A stretch of 64,000 bases of DNA from Spisula solida (lineage: Eukaryota; Mollusca; Bivalvia; Venerida; Mactridae). The notes beneath the pieces were generated by a model, which did no database searches, had not been told where the DNA came from, and saw nothing but the letters and a program-made list of their open reading frames with translations. Shown piece after piece: positions 1 through 10,949 of the stretch. The stretch lies in assembly GCA_947247005.1 (NCBI GenBank), contig OX365954.1, positions 5,410,001 to 5,474,000 of the forward strand, given 5' to 3'. The position numbers and the translations under genes are program-made. Each line of letters opens with the position of its first letter. The stretch's first letter is position 1.

Positions 1-471
1 AACACAACAGCAATGGATATTATGGGTATGGATAAAACGATCTGGAAAGTCTGTCATGTAATAGGACGAAACGGGGGATTATCATCTGTGGCCTATGTTC
101 CATGCGGAACAACGGGACTAATGGAATAAAGGGACGACACGTTTTGTGCACTGAAGACGATAACTATAAAATAAATGACCAAAAAAGCTCTGCATATCGT
201 GTATTATGAGTTACTGCCCTTTTGACAGTGGTTACTAGTACTTACGGGCTGGAAAATCCAAGTCAAATCCACCTAAAATGGAGAAAATATAATTAATTAT
301 AATTATCACAAATTAGAATGAGACACGGATGCCCCCATTATAGCACATATAATTTCAAATGGGGACGGGGAGGGAAATAGTGGTTTGAGGTAACATAATT
401 CTTCAATTTATTTAGTCTTGTGAACTTATAATAATTATATTAAACATATATGAGGTCCATCATATAATAAA
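1..471. other. AT-rich stretch, no gene seen
   Basis: I see no open frame with recognisable protein content, no RNA gene and no clear repeat structure in this stretch. It may continue the dispersed repeat that follows. Confidence 0.5.
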
Positions 472-771
472 GTAAAAAAGGGCCATAATTCTGGTAAATA
501 TTGACACAACAAAAATTCCATCCTTTAAGGTCATCTATATATTAAGATTGTTAATCTGTGAAAGTTTGAATAAATTCCAACAAACGAATTGTAAGGAGTT
601 AAACACACACGATTTTCACTATAGGGTATATAGTAAAAGTAACAAAGGGCCATAACTATGGTAAAAATGACACAACGAACATTCCATCCTTTACGGTCAT
701 CTATACATTGAGATTGTTAATACGTAAAAGTTGAAAAGTGAGGAGTTCAACACACAAGATTCGCGTTACGT
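472..771. repeat. Two tandem diverged copies of a GGGCCATAA-type dispersed repeat
   Basis: Two copies about 160 bp apart (from 472 and from 632) share the same order of blocks: AAAGGGCCATAA, then GGTAAA..TGACACAAC, then ATTCCATCCTTTA.GGTCATCTAT, then AGATTGTTAAT, then GGAGTT.AACACAC. The second copy runs into a GTACGTACAGACCTACAGACGG stretch at 769-810 that is rich in short ACGG/ACAG words. Repeats with a GGGCCATAA core are common in bivalve genomes. The ending of the copies suggests a mobile or satellite-derived unit. The boundaries are approximate. Confidence 0.7.
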
Positions 772-1293
772 ACGTACAGACCTACAGACGGACGTACGGA
801 CAGTCGGACTGACAGCACCAGTGCTATATGCCCACGACTCAAGGCTAGACTTTTTTTTATATAGTTTAAAGTGTTTTTCGCAATGACTTCTTTTTGTATT
901 TCCATTTTGTTGGTGGGTTGTAAGGAGGAAAATGGTTAACAACAAAAACCACAAAATAGTTTTATAGTTTATTTATTCCAACAAATCACTCATACCAGTA
1001 CTGTAAAACATTAGGTGTATTAGTTATCCGCGATTCGTCGCGTCAAGTAAGTGAAATACATTGAAAGTTAGGAATGAATAAATTGCTATGTGCATATCAA
1101 TAATTGAGACATAAAGTGAATGGTTCACTAAAAAAACATGTGCATTACCAGCTTGATCAACTCGTATTGTTTCAGTTGAAGAGTGAATAAAATTTAATTT
1201 TATAGAAAATATCAATTCATTTAGTCGCCTTAGAATAAAAAGAAACTTTTCTGGCTGCATATCTTTAAAGTGAAAAAGGAGTCTTTATGTATA

Positions 1294-2627
1294 CGAGGGC
1301 TGTTCAAATTGGAATGCAACTAAGCCCATACATTTTTTTCCTTAATAGATTCTATTGAAACTAGCCTTTGGTCCTATTGCAGTAATCATCTCCGGTATAT
1401 ATGCCAAGTTTCATTCAGATATTCCATATTTAAAATGCGATTTTATTATCATTCATAGGGTCACTGTGCATATACTGGACACGTGCCAAACCGAGATCTT
1501 AACGTATCTGATATTTCTTCCGACATTGCAATTTAAGAGCCGTTTGAAACAAATAAAGAGCACAAGGGACATTGCTTGACAAATCAGGATGGTCGGAAAG
1601 CTCAAGGACCTTCACGCTTCTCAGAAAGTCGCGTTAATGGCTGCTGCAGGTGGAGGCCCACTGCTCTGCAATAGCATGTCATACTTCAAACATGTGCTTT
1701 GAGAGCGATTGTCGGAGTATTTCTTCAATTTCTGAAGGAATTTTCCTTTTTCAAGCTTGGCATTTACCCATTGTCTATTTTATACATCAAATTTAATGTT
1801 AGAAACTTGGTTTATATAGAAAAAGGTGTACATTTGTGCTGACGCTCATGGTGCGTTTTGCAATGCATACTTTTGTTCTGTGTTTGCAGACCCATATTAG
1901 TTTAAGGATCTGTCGCATGGGTGAAAAAATCAACCCGTGTCTCGTTTATAGTCATTACATTTGCAAACGGTCGACTTTTTTTATCTAGATATTTGTTTCA
2001 ACTATTTTGTAGACAGTTTGCAAGGACATGTGTGCTGGCGTCTCTAAGCAGATACGGGTATCCAAAGTGTACTTATCGTCCTAATTTTTTTAATATTTTT
2101 GATAATTGTATGAATAGCTCCTAATGATGTGTCAACACATTGAGCTACTTGCCTAATTGTAAATATTCTACCAATTTCCAAAACAAATATGATTTTCGCA
2201 ACCCTTTTATAGTATATTGCGGTATTTGGATGGCGTTCATGGGGTTCCTTTCCAAATAAAATTACACCACTTTTAAATTGCGTAAACTATCAAGTAGTTG
2301 ATGAAAAAGACATATCATACCACCATTTCACCAAACATGTTATGTAAAATATTGTATTTGCTCCCGCATTAAAAAAACATCGATCCTTAAATAGGACCAA
2401 ATTTGGCCAGACAAAAGTGACATTTTCCCAATAATTTAAGCATTAGTATACACGAGTAGACAGTGTTAAATGACGTATTGTTACAGCTACACTCAACGGA
2501 TTTTAAAATGTGAGGTTTCCATTTAAAGCTAATTCAATGTTATTGGATATATAGCTTACTATTTCTAAAAAATCATTGATACAAGAAAGATATAGCTTCA
2601 CTTGCATTCCAATTTGAACAACCCTCG
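1294..2627 (-). mobile_element. mariner-type DNA transposon relic with intact terminal inverted repeats
   Basis: Terminal inverted repeats are visible: CGAGGGCTGTTCAAATTGGA at the left end and the reverse complement of CGAGGGTTGTTCAAATTGGA at the right end. Each is bounded by a TA dinucleotide (1292-1293 and 2628-2629), the target-site duplication of the Tc1/mariner superfamily. The 1334-bp length is normal for a full mariner. On the minus strand at about 1502-1614 a frame reads ELSDHPDLSSNVPCALYLF, a decayed form of the mariner block PPYSPDLAPCDYYLF that carries the third catalytic Asp of the DD34D triad. Stops interrupt the rest of the frame, so it is inactive. The inverted repeats and TA ends are seen directly; the family assignment rests on them plus the one protein block. 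Confidence 0.85.
1502..1614 (-). pseudogene. mariner transposase C-terminal fragment
   Basis: This is the only part of the transposase I can read. The minus-strand frame begins with VKVLEL, continues through the decayed HPDLSSNVP block and ends with LKLQCRKKYQIR before a stop. In intact mariner transposases the corresponding segment follows the HDNA motif and ends in PKLK.L.GRRF. Upstream frames carry stops or frameshifts. The fragment cannot encode a working enzyme. Confidence 0.6.
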
Positions 2628-2914
2628 TATGAACGTAGCATTATGATCACTAATAAAGTTTTTTCAATATGAAGACGACCCGACAACCCGACAAAAGATG
2701 CAAACTTGCATATGAAATTCTTTATGTTTTAAAGTGACACACTATGAAATGTAACGTAATGGTCGGACAGACACCAACACATCCCGTCAGTGAAAAGCTA
2801 GCTCATCACTAAGGGTGATTTGTTGGACTTACATACTGTCATTCTACTCTAGTGACAATTTACAAGGTATACAAATTGTGCATATTAATCCAATACCTCC
2901 ATTTATGCATTTAG
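2628..2914. other. No feature seen between mariner relic and Ig-like relic
   Basis: AT-rich sequence with no recognisable frame, RNA gene or repeat. It ends in a pyrimidine/AT stretch with TTTAG at 2914 that could serve as a splice acceptor for the next entry. Confidence 0.4.
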
Positions 2915-3256
2915 CGACCGTCCCAGTAGTATTCTACTTTTGAATACTCTCACATGCGATTTTGATAATATCGGTATAGTTTGGGAGAAATGCCTATATG
3001 TAAAGTCGAATGTCGCCATAGACGCGTTCGCTGGCGTTGTAAAAGTCATAATGATGCGCGGAATTCGTATAAAACACAAAATCAAATTAACGGTTGTTCT
3101 ATTAAACGCAGTCAAATTTGATTTAAGTGGAATGAAACAGTTATACAAATCGGTAGATAAAAGGAATAGTTATGACGCAAAAAGGGTCTATTTCGTTTTG
3201 AATAGTCTTAATCTATCAGGTGGCGTTTATGCTTCAATATCATATGCGCCCATCAA
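2915..3256 (+). pseudogene. Possible relic of an immunoglobulin-like domain exon
   Basis: After an acceptor-like TTTATGCATTTAG, a phase-1 frame stays open for about 340 bases. It reads DRPSSILLLNTLTCDF, then GIVWEK, and ends with LNSLNLSGGVYASISYAP. The order (edge strand, Cys, about ten residues, Trp, and a late LxxxxxGVYxxxxY segment) resembles an Ig V-type fold. The second canonical cysteine is not where it should be (VYAS instead of VYxC), so the domain would be defective. The weak donor candidate is at 3257 (GTAGCG). Homology to the duplicated units begins at this point. This rests on pattern only and could be chance in an AT-rich frame. Confidence 0.22.
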
Positions 3257-4273
3257 GCTCGTAGCGCATCTAACCAATATGTTTCAAAGCTCATAATTAA
3301 ATGCACATGTGTATACTAGTACATGTAGTAGCCATGCTATTTTGTTAAATATGTAATCAAAATATCTACGTTTCATGATTTCGCAATACTGATACTAGTA
3401 ACTAAATTTGCAAATGCCGATCACACATCAACGATTAAATACTTTGGATTATTTCAATAATAATCAACATTAATATTTTACGAACAATATATAGTGATTA
3501 TCCGCGTTGCATTCCAAGTTCAAACCATAATAAACGGCTCATGAAATTCTAGAGACTAAGCCATGATGGTGACATATTAGCTGAAATATATGTGTCTCTG
3601 GGAACCTCTGGAAAAGCCATTTGTCGCAATCTTCAAACAGTATAATAACGTCCTTGATTGAATGTATGTTATCAAGGTGTGTGATCACAGATTATGGAAA
3701 TACTAACATGACAGCTGATTGTCTTTCTGTGGTGATGGTGGCAATGTAACAATTTATTGTAGGATATATATAGAGCGACAAGAAGAATGTATGGCTTTGT
3801 GATAGATAATAATATCATAACATATTTGTACATGCGCGTCTGACTGATTGGTTATTGCCAATTAAAAATAATAATTAAACATTTATACTGGAATCTGTAA
3901 GGTGGTTAGAATGCGAATATCTGGTGTATTGGAGCTTTATGTAGTTAAAGTGACATAAAAATGTCTTGTGTTACCAACTAGCTTTAAACTGTTTTTCTGC
4001 AAGCGCCTAGCAACTTCACAACTTCTGCAGATGAGGCTGTGAGCGTATTTTATCATAAATAGGCTGAAGTGAATTAGTTTAGTCCTAAAGAATGCTAGTA
4101 GTACATAGTTGTTAAAAACAGGTACAATAAAGCGAACCCGGTGGGACCAAGAAACGCTGAGACAAATACACAAATGTAATTGCAAAAACTTAAAAGGATA
4201 ATAGACATAAAAGAATGGCAAAAACGTGTCATTAAAGTCTTAAGAAAATATATAGCGTTATGTATCCAATTAA

Positions 4274-4417
4274 TTCGTGCTCAATACTCCGGATAGTGAC
4301 ACGAAAACTCCAAATAAACAATCATCGATACACGTTGTTCGTTCTCCACCTACACCGGCTGAAGAACTACACGATGAATCAAAGAAACAACGAAAATCAA
4401 ACAACAAATATAAATGA
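4274..4417 (+). pseudogene. Probable C-terminal tail of LINE ORF1
   Basis: A short frame follows a TAA at 4271 and ends with TGA at 4415-4417. It reads NTPDSDTKTPNK, then VVRSPPTPAEELHDE, then SKKQRKSNNKYK: polar, proline-containing and ending in a basic patch. Tails like this are usual for ORF1 RNA-binding proteins of Tx1/L1 elements. It sits directly at the truncated 5' end and upstream of the endonuclease, as expected for ORF1. No RRM or zinc knuckle survives, so the assignment is positional and tentative. Confidence 0.4.
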
Positions 4418-5066
4418 TCGCGTTATGTGATATTTATTCATTTGTACAAGGATTACACGAACGCGGATTTCTCAAGGGACTTTCCATTACGATTAACGAT
4501 TACACATCGATATACGGTCATGAGACCGATCTTACCCACCCGCGTCGGGTACAAAATAGACAGACATTTAAAGCATAGGTACATTGTGTACCATAATAAA
4601 CATTATGTATTATATTGACATATATGTATAAATATACATGTTATATGTTTCTTCATATGCATAATTTTGTATACATGTAAATACACCGTTTTATTGAATA
4701 TATTAGAAACCCAACTTTACGTCTGAACATGAACAATTTGTTTAAATACATAAAGTATCTTCATACTATTAGATATAACTTTGAAGTGGTTTTGCCATTC
4801 TCGTCGTATACGACTAATGTTACTAATTTGCACACTAGTGCGTTTCAAACATGTTTTTGGTCTAAACATATATATTTGATGAATACTATACACAATGTTT
4901 CTATAAACCATATACGTTGCTTTAACTGTGAACTTGAACTATACATACATCATCATATATTTCACAACATTATACACACCATCTTTTTTCACATCTACTG
5001 CACTTCCACGTTTAATTCCTTCCTAAAGAATCATCATTCAATTAGATGACAACTTCATTACACTAA

Positions 5067-6179
5067 ATATCCCTAAATACTCAGGCTTTAAGGGATAAGC
5101 ATAAACGTGCCCGCTTATTGCAATGGTTAATACACCAAAAAGCAGATATAACGTTTTTACAAGAAACTCATTTTACGGTTGACCTTGAAACTGTTCTTTA
5201 TAATGAATTTGATAAATGGGGACAGTATCATTCGTTCAGATCGATTAATAGTAAAGGCTGCTCCATCTTAATAAATAAGTCAATAACATGTAATGTGTTA
5301 GATTCCTTCACTGGAAATGATAACGGAAGATTCGTCCTACTTAACATTGAGTATAACAATAATATAATTACATTAATAAACATATATGCTCCTAATGACA
5401 AAGAAATCAGAAACGTGTTTTTCAAAAACATATCTGAACATATTGCGGAACATTCACAAGGAATAAAAATAGTTGGAGGAGATTATAACGAAACATTACA
5501 TAACATTGACAGAATTACAATATCAAATAAAACCAATAAGCATCCAAACTTAAATGATTTGACGAAGTCACACAATTTAATTGATATATGGAGAACTATA
5601 AATAAAACAAAAACACAATTTACATGGCGTAGAAAAAATGGAACCGAAAAAAGCAGAATTGATTTTTGGCTCATTAAAGAAAACCTTAGTCCACTCATTT
5701 TGTCAACAGACATTCGTCCTGCCCTGATTAAATATACTGACCATCTAGCAATTTCACTTAAACTAAAACCACCTATAGAAAGAGGACCAGGTTTTTGGAA
5801 ACTTAACAAAGCATATTTATGCGATACCGAATATTGCGATGAAATTGTGGCTATGATTGAAAGCTTAACGACATTAAACATTACAAATCATAGAACCAAA
5901 TGGGAAATATGTAAAAATAACACAAGAGAAATAACAATCAAATATTCTAAAAATAAGTCAAAGGAAAGAAAATGCAAACTATCTTATCTAGAAAAGCAAC
6001 TAAATGAACTATATAAAAAGGACTTAAATACAAACAATGAGGAAATAAAAACACAAATCACCAATATTGAAGCGGAAATTGAAAATATCTATAGTTTCAA
6101 AGCTAAAGGGGCACAAATACGCTCACGGGTGTTACTGTTAGAAGACGACGAAAAACACAAACTATTTTTTAAATCTTGA
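5067..6179 (+). pseudogene. LINE ORF2, endonuclease domain (frameshifted)
   Basis: This is the N-terminal part of ORF2, which nicks target DNA and primes reverse transcription. After a TAA at 5064-5066 the frame reads LNTQALRDKHKRARLLQWL, then FLQETHF (catalytic Glu), GGDYNETLHNIDR (the GGDFN-type block), SRIDFWLI and the terminal TDHLAI (catalytic His). These are the exonuclease-endonuclease-phosphatase motifs in the normal order, covering about the first 220 codons. A charged linker with KSKERK and EIENIYSFKAKGAQIRSR leads towards the RT domain. The frame ends at TGA 6177. The family consensus continues in the next frame from 6181, so a single-base indel near 6173-6180 broke the ORF. Confidence 0.9.
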
Positions 6180-6180
6180 A

Positions 6181-7021
6181 AACTCTAGACAAACACGAAA
6201 AGTTATTAACTCATTATCAACAAATGGAAACATAATTACTGATAAAGAAACCATATTGGAAGAAACTGTAAAATCTTATGAAAATCTTTACAAAAGTTCA
6301 CATGTAGTCGGTGACGAACACTTAAACTCAACGGACACTGATAACACTTTAAACGATAATGAAGCTAAAGAATGTGAAGGACCCGTCACATATAAAGAAG
6401 CTACAAATGTTATTAACATAATGAAAACAAATAAAAGTCAAAAACAAACAAATGTTATTAACATAATGAAAACAAATAAAAGTCCAGGTCTGGACGGACT
6501 GCCAATAGAATTTTATAAAACATTTTGGAAACAAATAATGCATTTGGTAGTTGATTCTTTAAATGAAGGTTTTGACAACGGTGAACTCTCTTTCACGCAA
6601 AAACAAAGCGTATTTTCACTACTATTTAAAAAAGGAGATCCTAATAATTTAGAAAACTGGCGACCTATATCTCTTCTCAACACTGACTATAAAATTTTAG
6701 CAAAGGTTTTAGCCATGCGCTTACAGAAAGTACTACCAAGTATTATAAGCCACGACCAACAAGGGTTCATTAAAAACAGATATATTGGATACAACATAAG
6801 ACAAATTCAAGACGTTATTGATTACAAAAACATAACAAACACCCCAGGAGCTGTCTTATTTTTAGATTTCAAAAAAGCTTTTGATACAATCGAATGGTCA
6901 TTTCTACACAAATCTTAGTTGAAATTCGGATTTAAAGATTCCTTTATACAATGGGTAAACGTTATGTATACCAATATTACCTCATGTTTAATAAATAATG
7001 GTTGGAGTTCCAAATTTTTAA
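6181..7021 (+). pseudogene. LINE ORF2, reverse transcriptase N-terminal half
   Basis: This continues ORF2 after the frameshift with NSRQTRKVINSL. RT blocks visible are SPGLDGLPIEFYKTFW, NLENWRPISLLNTDYKILAK, DQQGFIKNRYIGYNIRQ and the catalytic AVLFLDFKKAFDTIEW (motif A; first Asp of the RT triad). A TAG at 6916-6918 interrupts the frame. The same frame then runs on (LKFGFKDSFIQWVNVMYTN) to about 7021, where a frameshift moves the reading to HRGVRQGCPLSALL. Just before the SPGLDG block, a 45-bp tandem duplication (6403-6447 and 6448-6492) adds 15 residues, repeating TNVINIMKTNKS. Confidence 0.9.
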
Positions 7022-8151
7022 ATACATCGTGGCGTCAGACAAGGATGCCCATTATCAGCACTTCTATTTATTATTGTCGCTGAAATAATGGCAATTAAAC
7101 TAAGAAACAGCACAACATTTAAAGGAATAGAAATAAAAGTCGGAACAGATGTTAATAACAAAAATAAACATATCAAACTTACTCAGTTAGCAGACGACAC
7201 AACAATATTCATACAAAATGAAAATGAAATAAAAATATCTCTAGAAATAATCGAAGAATTTGGTAAATATTCAGGTCTAAAACTAAATAGAAATAAAACG
7301 CAAGGACTCTGGATAGGTAGTTCTAAAACCAATACACACAATGTCGATAACATAGAGTTTACGAATGCATATGTTAAAGCATTAGGAATTTACTTTGGTA
7401 ATAGCTCCAATGAATGTGAAGATCTAAACCGGCAAAATAAAATTGAAATATGTAAGCATCTGATACAAAAATGGCAAAAACGAAAACTAACCTATTACGG
7501 GAAAATAACAATAATCAAAAGCTTAATACTTCCAAAGCTGACATACTTAATGCAAGCAATGTCCACTCCCAAACAAATTATAAAACAGGTCACTAAACTA
7601 TTCTCAGATTTTCTTTGGAGCAATAAACGCGAAAAAATTAAAAGAACAACACTAATAGGAAATAAACTTAACGGAGGCTTAAGCATGGTTGATATAGACA
7701 GTTATGTAAATTCCCTTATACTAAAATGGATCCAAAACTTGAGATCATCTTATAACGCAAACTGGAAGATTATTCCTTGTTTATTACTGAACCAATTCGG
7801 TAAAGGACTATTAATATTTGAAATGAACACAGATAACTTAAAATCGCTCCCTAACACTAAAACAACATTGCCCTCTTTCTATGTAAATATCATAGATACA
7901 TGGATTAAATACAACAACCTTTCAACTATAACAGCACCAAAATCATTCAGTACAATCAGGAACCAAATCATATGGGGCAATAGGTATATCAAATTTAAAG
8001 GAAAATGTCTCATATTTAACTCATGGATAAATTCGGATATATTATTTGTTAATGACTTAATTGATATAAACGGCAAAATAAGCGAACGCAAAATATATGA
8101 TAAGCTTAAAATAAAACAAACTGGATTTCAGAAAGTGAAACTATTAAAAAG
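7022..8151 (+). pseudogene. LINE ORF2, RT palm/thumb and connection
   Basis: The frame opens with HRGVRQGCPLSALLFIIVAE (RT block 4-5) just upstream of the methionine at 7088. It then shows QLADDTTIF, the catalytic ADD pair, with Leu in place of the usual Phe/Tyr. GKYSGLKLNRNKTQGLWIG and LGIYFGN follow, then WQKRKLTYYGKITIIKSLILPKL and DFLWSNKR.K, typical of Tx1/L1 thumb regions. IIWGNRYIKFKGKCL and WINSDILFVNDLID are the usual ORF2 connection segments. Near 8145 the family reading shifts to the frame AISSEWKTKIQ. The frame at 7088 itself stays open to 8269 without further similarity. Confidence 0.88.
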
Positions 8152-8850
8152 GCAATATCCTCAGAATGGAAGACAAAAATCCAAACAACAGAATCAGTTT
8201 AAACTATCATTAAAACTCAATTACGATTTACAAATACGAAAATCATTAAAAGCAAGGACTACTACTTAGAATTCATCAAATGAAAATTCGAAACACCTTA
8301 TCTACATAAACATTGGGAATCAAGCTTTAATGAAAACATCAATTGGCTTAGCTACTACTATTTCATAAATAAAGCACTCGTCGACAATCGCGTCAAACAA
8401 TTTAAATATAAACTGTTGCACAATATAATTGCCACAAATGAAAATCTCTACAAATGGAAAATATTCACTTCCACAAACTGCTTACACTGTGGGGCTTTAG
8501 AAAACTTAAATCACTTTATTATAACATGTCCTTACATGGACTCATTCTGGGAAAAGATACTCAACATATTTTCAGAAAATGGCATAAACAACAAAATAAA
8601 CTCTTTAGAATATATAATAATAGGTTATAAAATCATGTATAAACAATATGAAATAATAAATGTAATATTAAGTCTAATAGGATACTCTATTTATAAAGAT
8701 TATTTTAAAAGTGAACGTAGGAAAAACAAAACTAACATTCTCCAAATATTATGTATTGATTTAGACACATTATCGCGATATTACAAATATAGAAATAAAG
8801 AAAGCTCAGATTTCATGAAGAAATTTTGTCAATCTCTCAACATTCCCTAA
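8152..8850 (+). pseudogene. LINE ORF2, C-terminal Cys/His domain
   Basis: After the frameshift near 8145 the frame reads AISSEWKTKIQT, is stopped by TAA at 8200 and TGA at 8281, then continues with KQFKYKLLHNIIATNENLY. The last 120 codons carry NCLHCGALENLNHFIITCPY, a CxxC...HxxxxC arrangement typical of the C-terminal zinc-binding motif of L1/Tx1 ORF2, followed by FWEKIL. The natural stop is TAA at 8848-8850. The rest to 9017 is a short A-rich 3' UTR. Confidence 0.88.
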
Positions 8851-9017
8851 TTTCATTTATGATATCTTAATTTAAACATACAGCTTTAGAAATAAAAAAC
8901 TGGCAAAATTTGTAAACTTTACAACTTTATTATTAAAATATTGTTACATCATTTATTGTATATATGTACACTATGTGTATTGTAACCTGTTGTGAATAAA
9001 ATATAGAAAGAAAAAAA

Positions 9018-10545
9018 TGCATGTCTGAGTTGAGAGTCAAAGAATGAAAGATGAAAGCAACGTCGCCAAAATAAGATATTCTCGATACGTCGATATTTTG
9101 TGCGTTTTGCTTGCGAATACCCAGCAAAGCAACATTTCTTTCTGCTATATTCATGCGACGCGTGATACAATGATACGATCATCGTATAACTGTCCCGTGA
9201 TATCTGAGATTTATCTGAATATCTGATTTGTCAAAACACAATTACGTTAGAAAGAATCTGTTAACACCATACATGTAATTAAAAATAATTAAATTTAGCA
9301 AGGAAAAAATAAATCCGGGAGTTAACTCGGGTATAACATCAGTTGCGCTGTCATGATGACTAAGCAACGTACGGTTTGTATTCACTTGAATCATTGCATC
9401 AATTCAGAATAAAAGTAACATATAGTTACGTGTTTTCTAGTAACGTTACCCATCTTGTGTTCAACGTATCAGGTTTGCTACGAGACACTTTAAATTTGTA
9501 CTATTCGTTTCAATAAAGTCACGGTTAAGAGTTCTTAAAGGCGAATTCTATTTAGAAATATACTATACTGCTTGCCATACTTGCACATTTATCCACCCTC
9601 GTTTAGAAAAAAGCATTTGCACGGCAGACAAATGACATAAAATACATGTAGTAGTGTTTTTCTCCATTTTGTTTTTAGTTTTATTGTCAATTCCTAATTA
9701 TGTAATGTTTCAAAAACAGCTCGCACAGAACAATGTTCTATACTATGCAGATAAAAGACAGAGACAGTACAGTTCTAGCCACCTTTCAAGAAATTGACAA
9801 TGATAACACAACAGTGTGTGTTTGAGCACTAGATTATTAATATGACAACGGATGTAATGAAAGCACAACCAATGTCCTTCATTCATAGAAAACATTACAT
9901 AACTTTATGTGTGCTAGAGTTCTTCTGAATACAATTGCAAGTACAGAAAATGTTTGATTTGAGATAGTATACGCATTAGCATTATATTGAATCGATGGCT
10001 GCATCATTTGTGTGCGGGTAGTCGCGAGTTGCTTGTAGATTAATATGGTAACGCTTGGTAGAACTCCAGGGTTCGTTACCATGCTTATGTATGAGTCATA
10101 TCAGGTCTGTACGATTTTAATAACTCGTTCGAGATAATAAATTGTAGATTTCTAACAGTTTCTTTACACGACATCACAGACAAGTCATGCCGAACTCGGA
10201 AGGAGCTCGTATTGTGCTCGTAGGTTCGGTTCGTAGGATGTCCGTGCGATGACCACACAGTGTACGTTCGTAATCTATGACATAGTAGTGCGAGCAGCGA
10301 CACGCCTAGTAGTTATCCAACTCCGCATTGGCAATATTTATATAATATATTATGATGCTCATGCGAGTTCTTCCGGTGTCCGTACGGGTCTCTTACGACT
10401 TCAAAATCTTACTAGCTCGTTAGACAACTCGGTAGCTCAGTGAAACATTTTCATAGCTCTGTTAACAAAAGTCATACAACTAAATTCAAGTAGAAAAGAG
10501 ATAACGTTATGAAAAAATATATAGTAGTGTTAACAATGTACTTAC
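9018..10545. other. Unit A internal block, conserved with 14.89-15.84 and 17.70-18.41 kb, no certain gene
   Basis: Blocks such as CGATACGTCGATATTT, CGGGAGT.AA..CGGGTATA, TTTAAATTTGTACTATTCGTTT, GGCGAATTCTATTTAGAAATA and GTAGTCGCGAG recur in the other units. No frame keeps open through the copies. A GC-richer part (10180-10440) with GAAGGAGCTCG, GTGCTCGTAGGTTCG and GGTGTCCGTACGGGTCTC is also conserved at 18.05-18.30 kb, so it may be regulatory or an untranslated exon. Confidence 0.5.
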
Positions 10546-10558
10546 CTGGTGTCGTCAT
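10546..10558 (-). CDS. Candidate mini-exon: start codon plus splice donor (unit A)
   Basis: On the minus strand an ATG begins ATGACGACACCAG followed directly by GTAAGTA, a near-consensus donor. The same arrangement is kept in unit C at 18407-18419 (ATGACGGCACCAG, then GTTAGTA), with one amino-acid change (Met-Thr-Thr/Ala-Pro). Conservation of start codon, length and donor fits a first coding exon of a duplicated minus-strand gene. It is only 13 bases, so chance cannot be excluded. Confidence 0.25.
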
Positions 10559-10949
10559 GATGAGTAAGATGGCGTCAAAAAATTACATATAATAATATCT
10601 CAGCTATAAACATGTCCCGTGTATTTTATGTCCTCCTTACATACAATGTATACTACATTTATTTACACTTCAAGTGCTTCTGCATGGATTTTTCGTCAAA
10701 CTCTATGAGTTTACAGGAGAAGAATACGTTGTTCAGCTTATTGCGCGCCATTTCAGAATACGACCTTGCCTAAAGCAAATACATAATAATAACATCCAAA
10801 TACGTTTGTTACCATTTAACAAATATATTAATGATAAATTAAAATTTTAAATTACTATCGGATGATTTTATTTTCAACCGTTTACGTTCAATCGATGCTG
10901 ATAATAGTTTAAACGCGACAGAACTATGTGATTGCGTGATTGCAAACGT

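Larger units (their letters stand above)
4249..9017 (+). mobile_element. L1/Tx1-clade LINE, 5'-truncated, decayed (LINE-1 of this window)
   Basis: A non-LTR retrotransposon on the plus strand with remnants of ORF1, the apurinic-type endonuclease, reverse transcriptase and the C-terminal Cys/His domain, ending in AAAGAAAAAAA. Its limits come from comparison with the homologous empty site in unit B (14871-14894): the shared flank CATTAAAGTCTTAAGAAAA stops at 4248 and the shared flank TGCATGTCTGAGTTGAG resumes at 9018. AAGAAAA occurs at both ends (4242-4248 and about 9008-9014) and could be a short target duplication. Thirteen bases present in unit B (14881-14893) are absent here, so a small target deletion is also possible. 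The start lies near the end of ORF1, typical of 5' truncation during target-primed reverse transcription. Confidence 0.9.

Noticed and set aside
3937..4221. 94-codon minus-strand frame in unit A
   Set aside because: The homologous stretch in unit B (about 14560-14830) has frame-breaking indels, so coding constraint is not supported.
4729..5049. 106-codon plus-strand frame upstream of the LINE endonuclease
   Set aside because: Rich in His/Ile/Asn from AT-rich DNA, with no ORF1 or endonuclease motif; most likely inter-ORF or UTR sequence of the LINE.
5067..8850. Intact, active LINE ORF2
   Set aside because: At least three frameshifts (about 6175, 7020, 8145) and stops at 6916, 8200 and 8281 rule out a functional protein.
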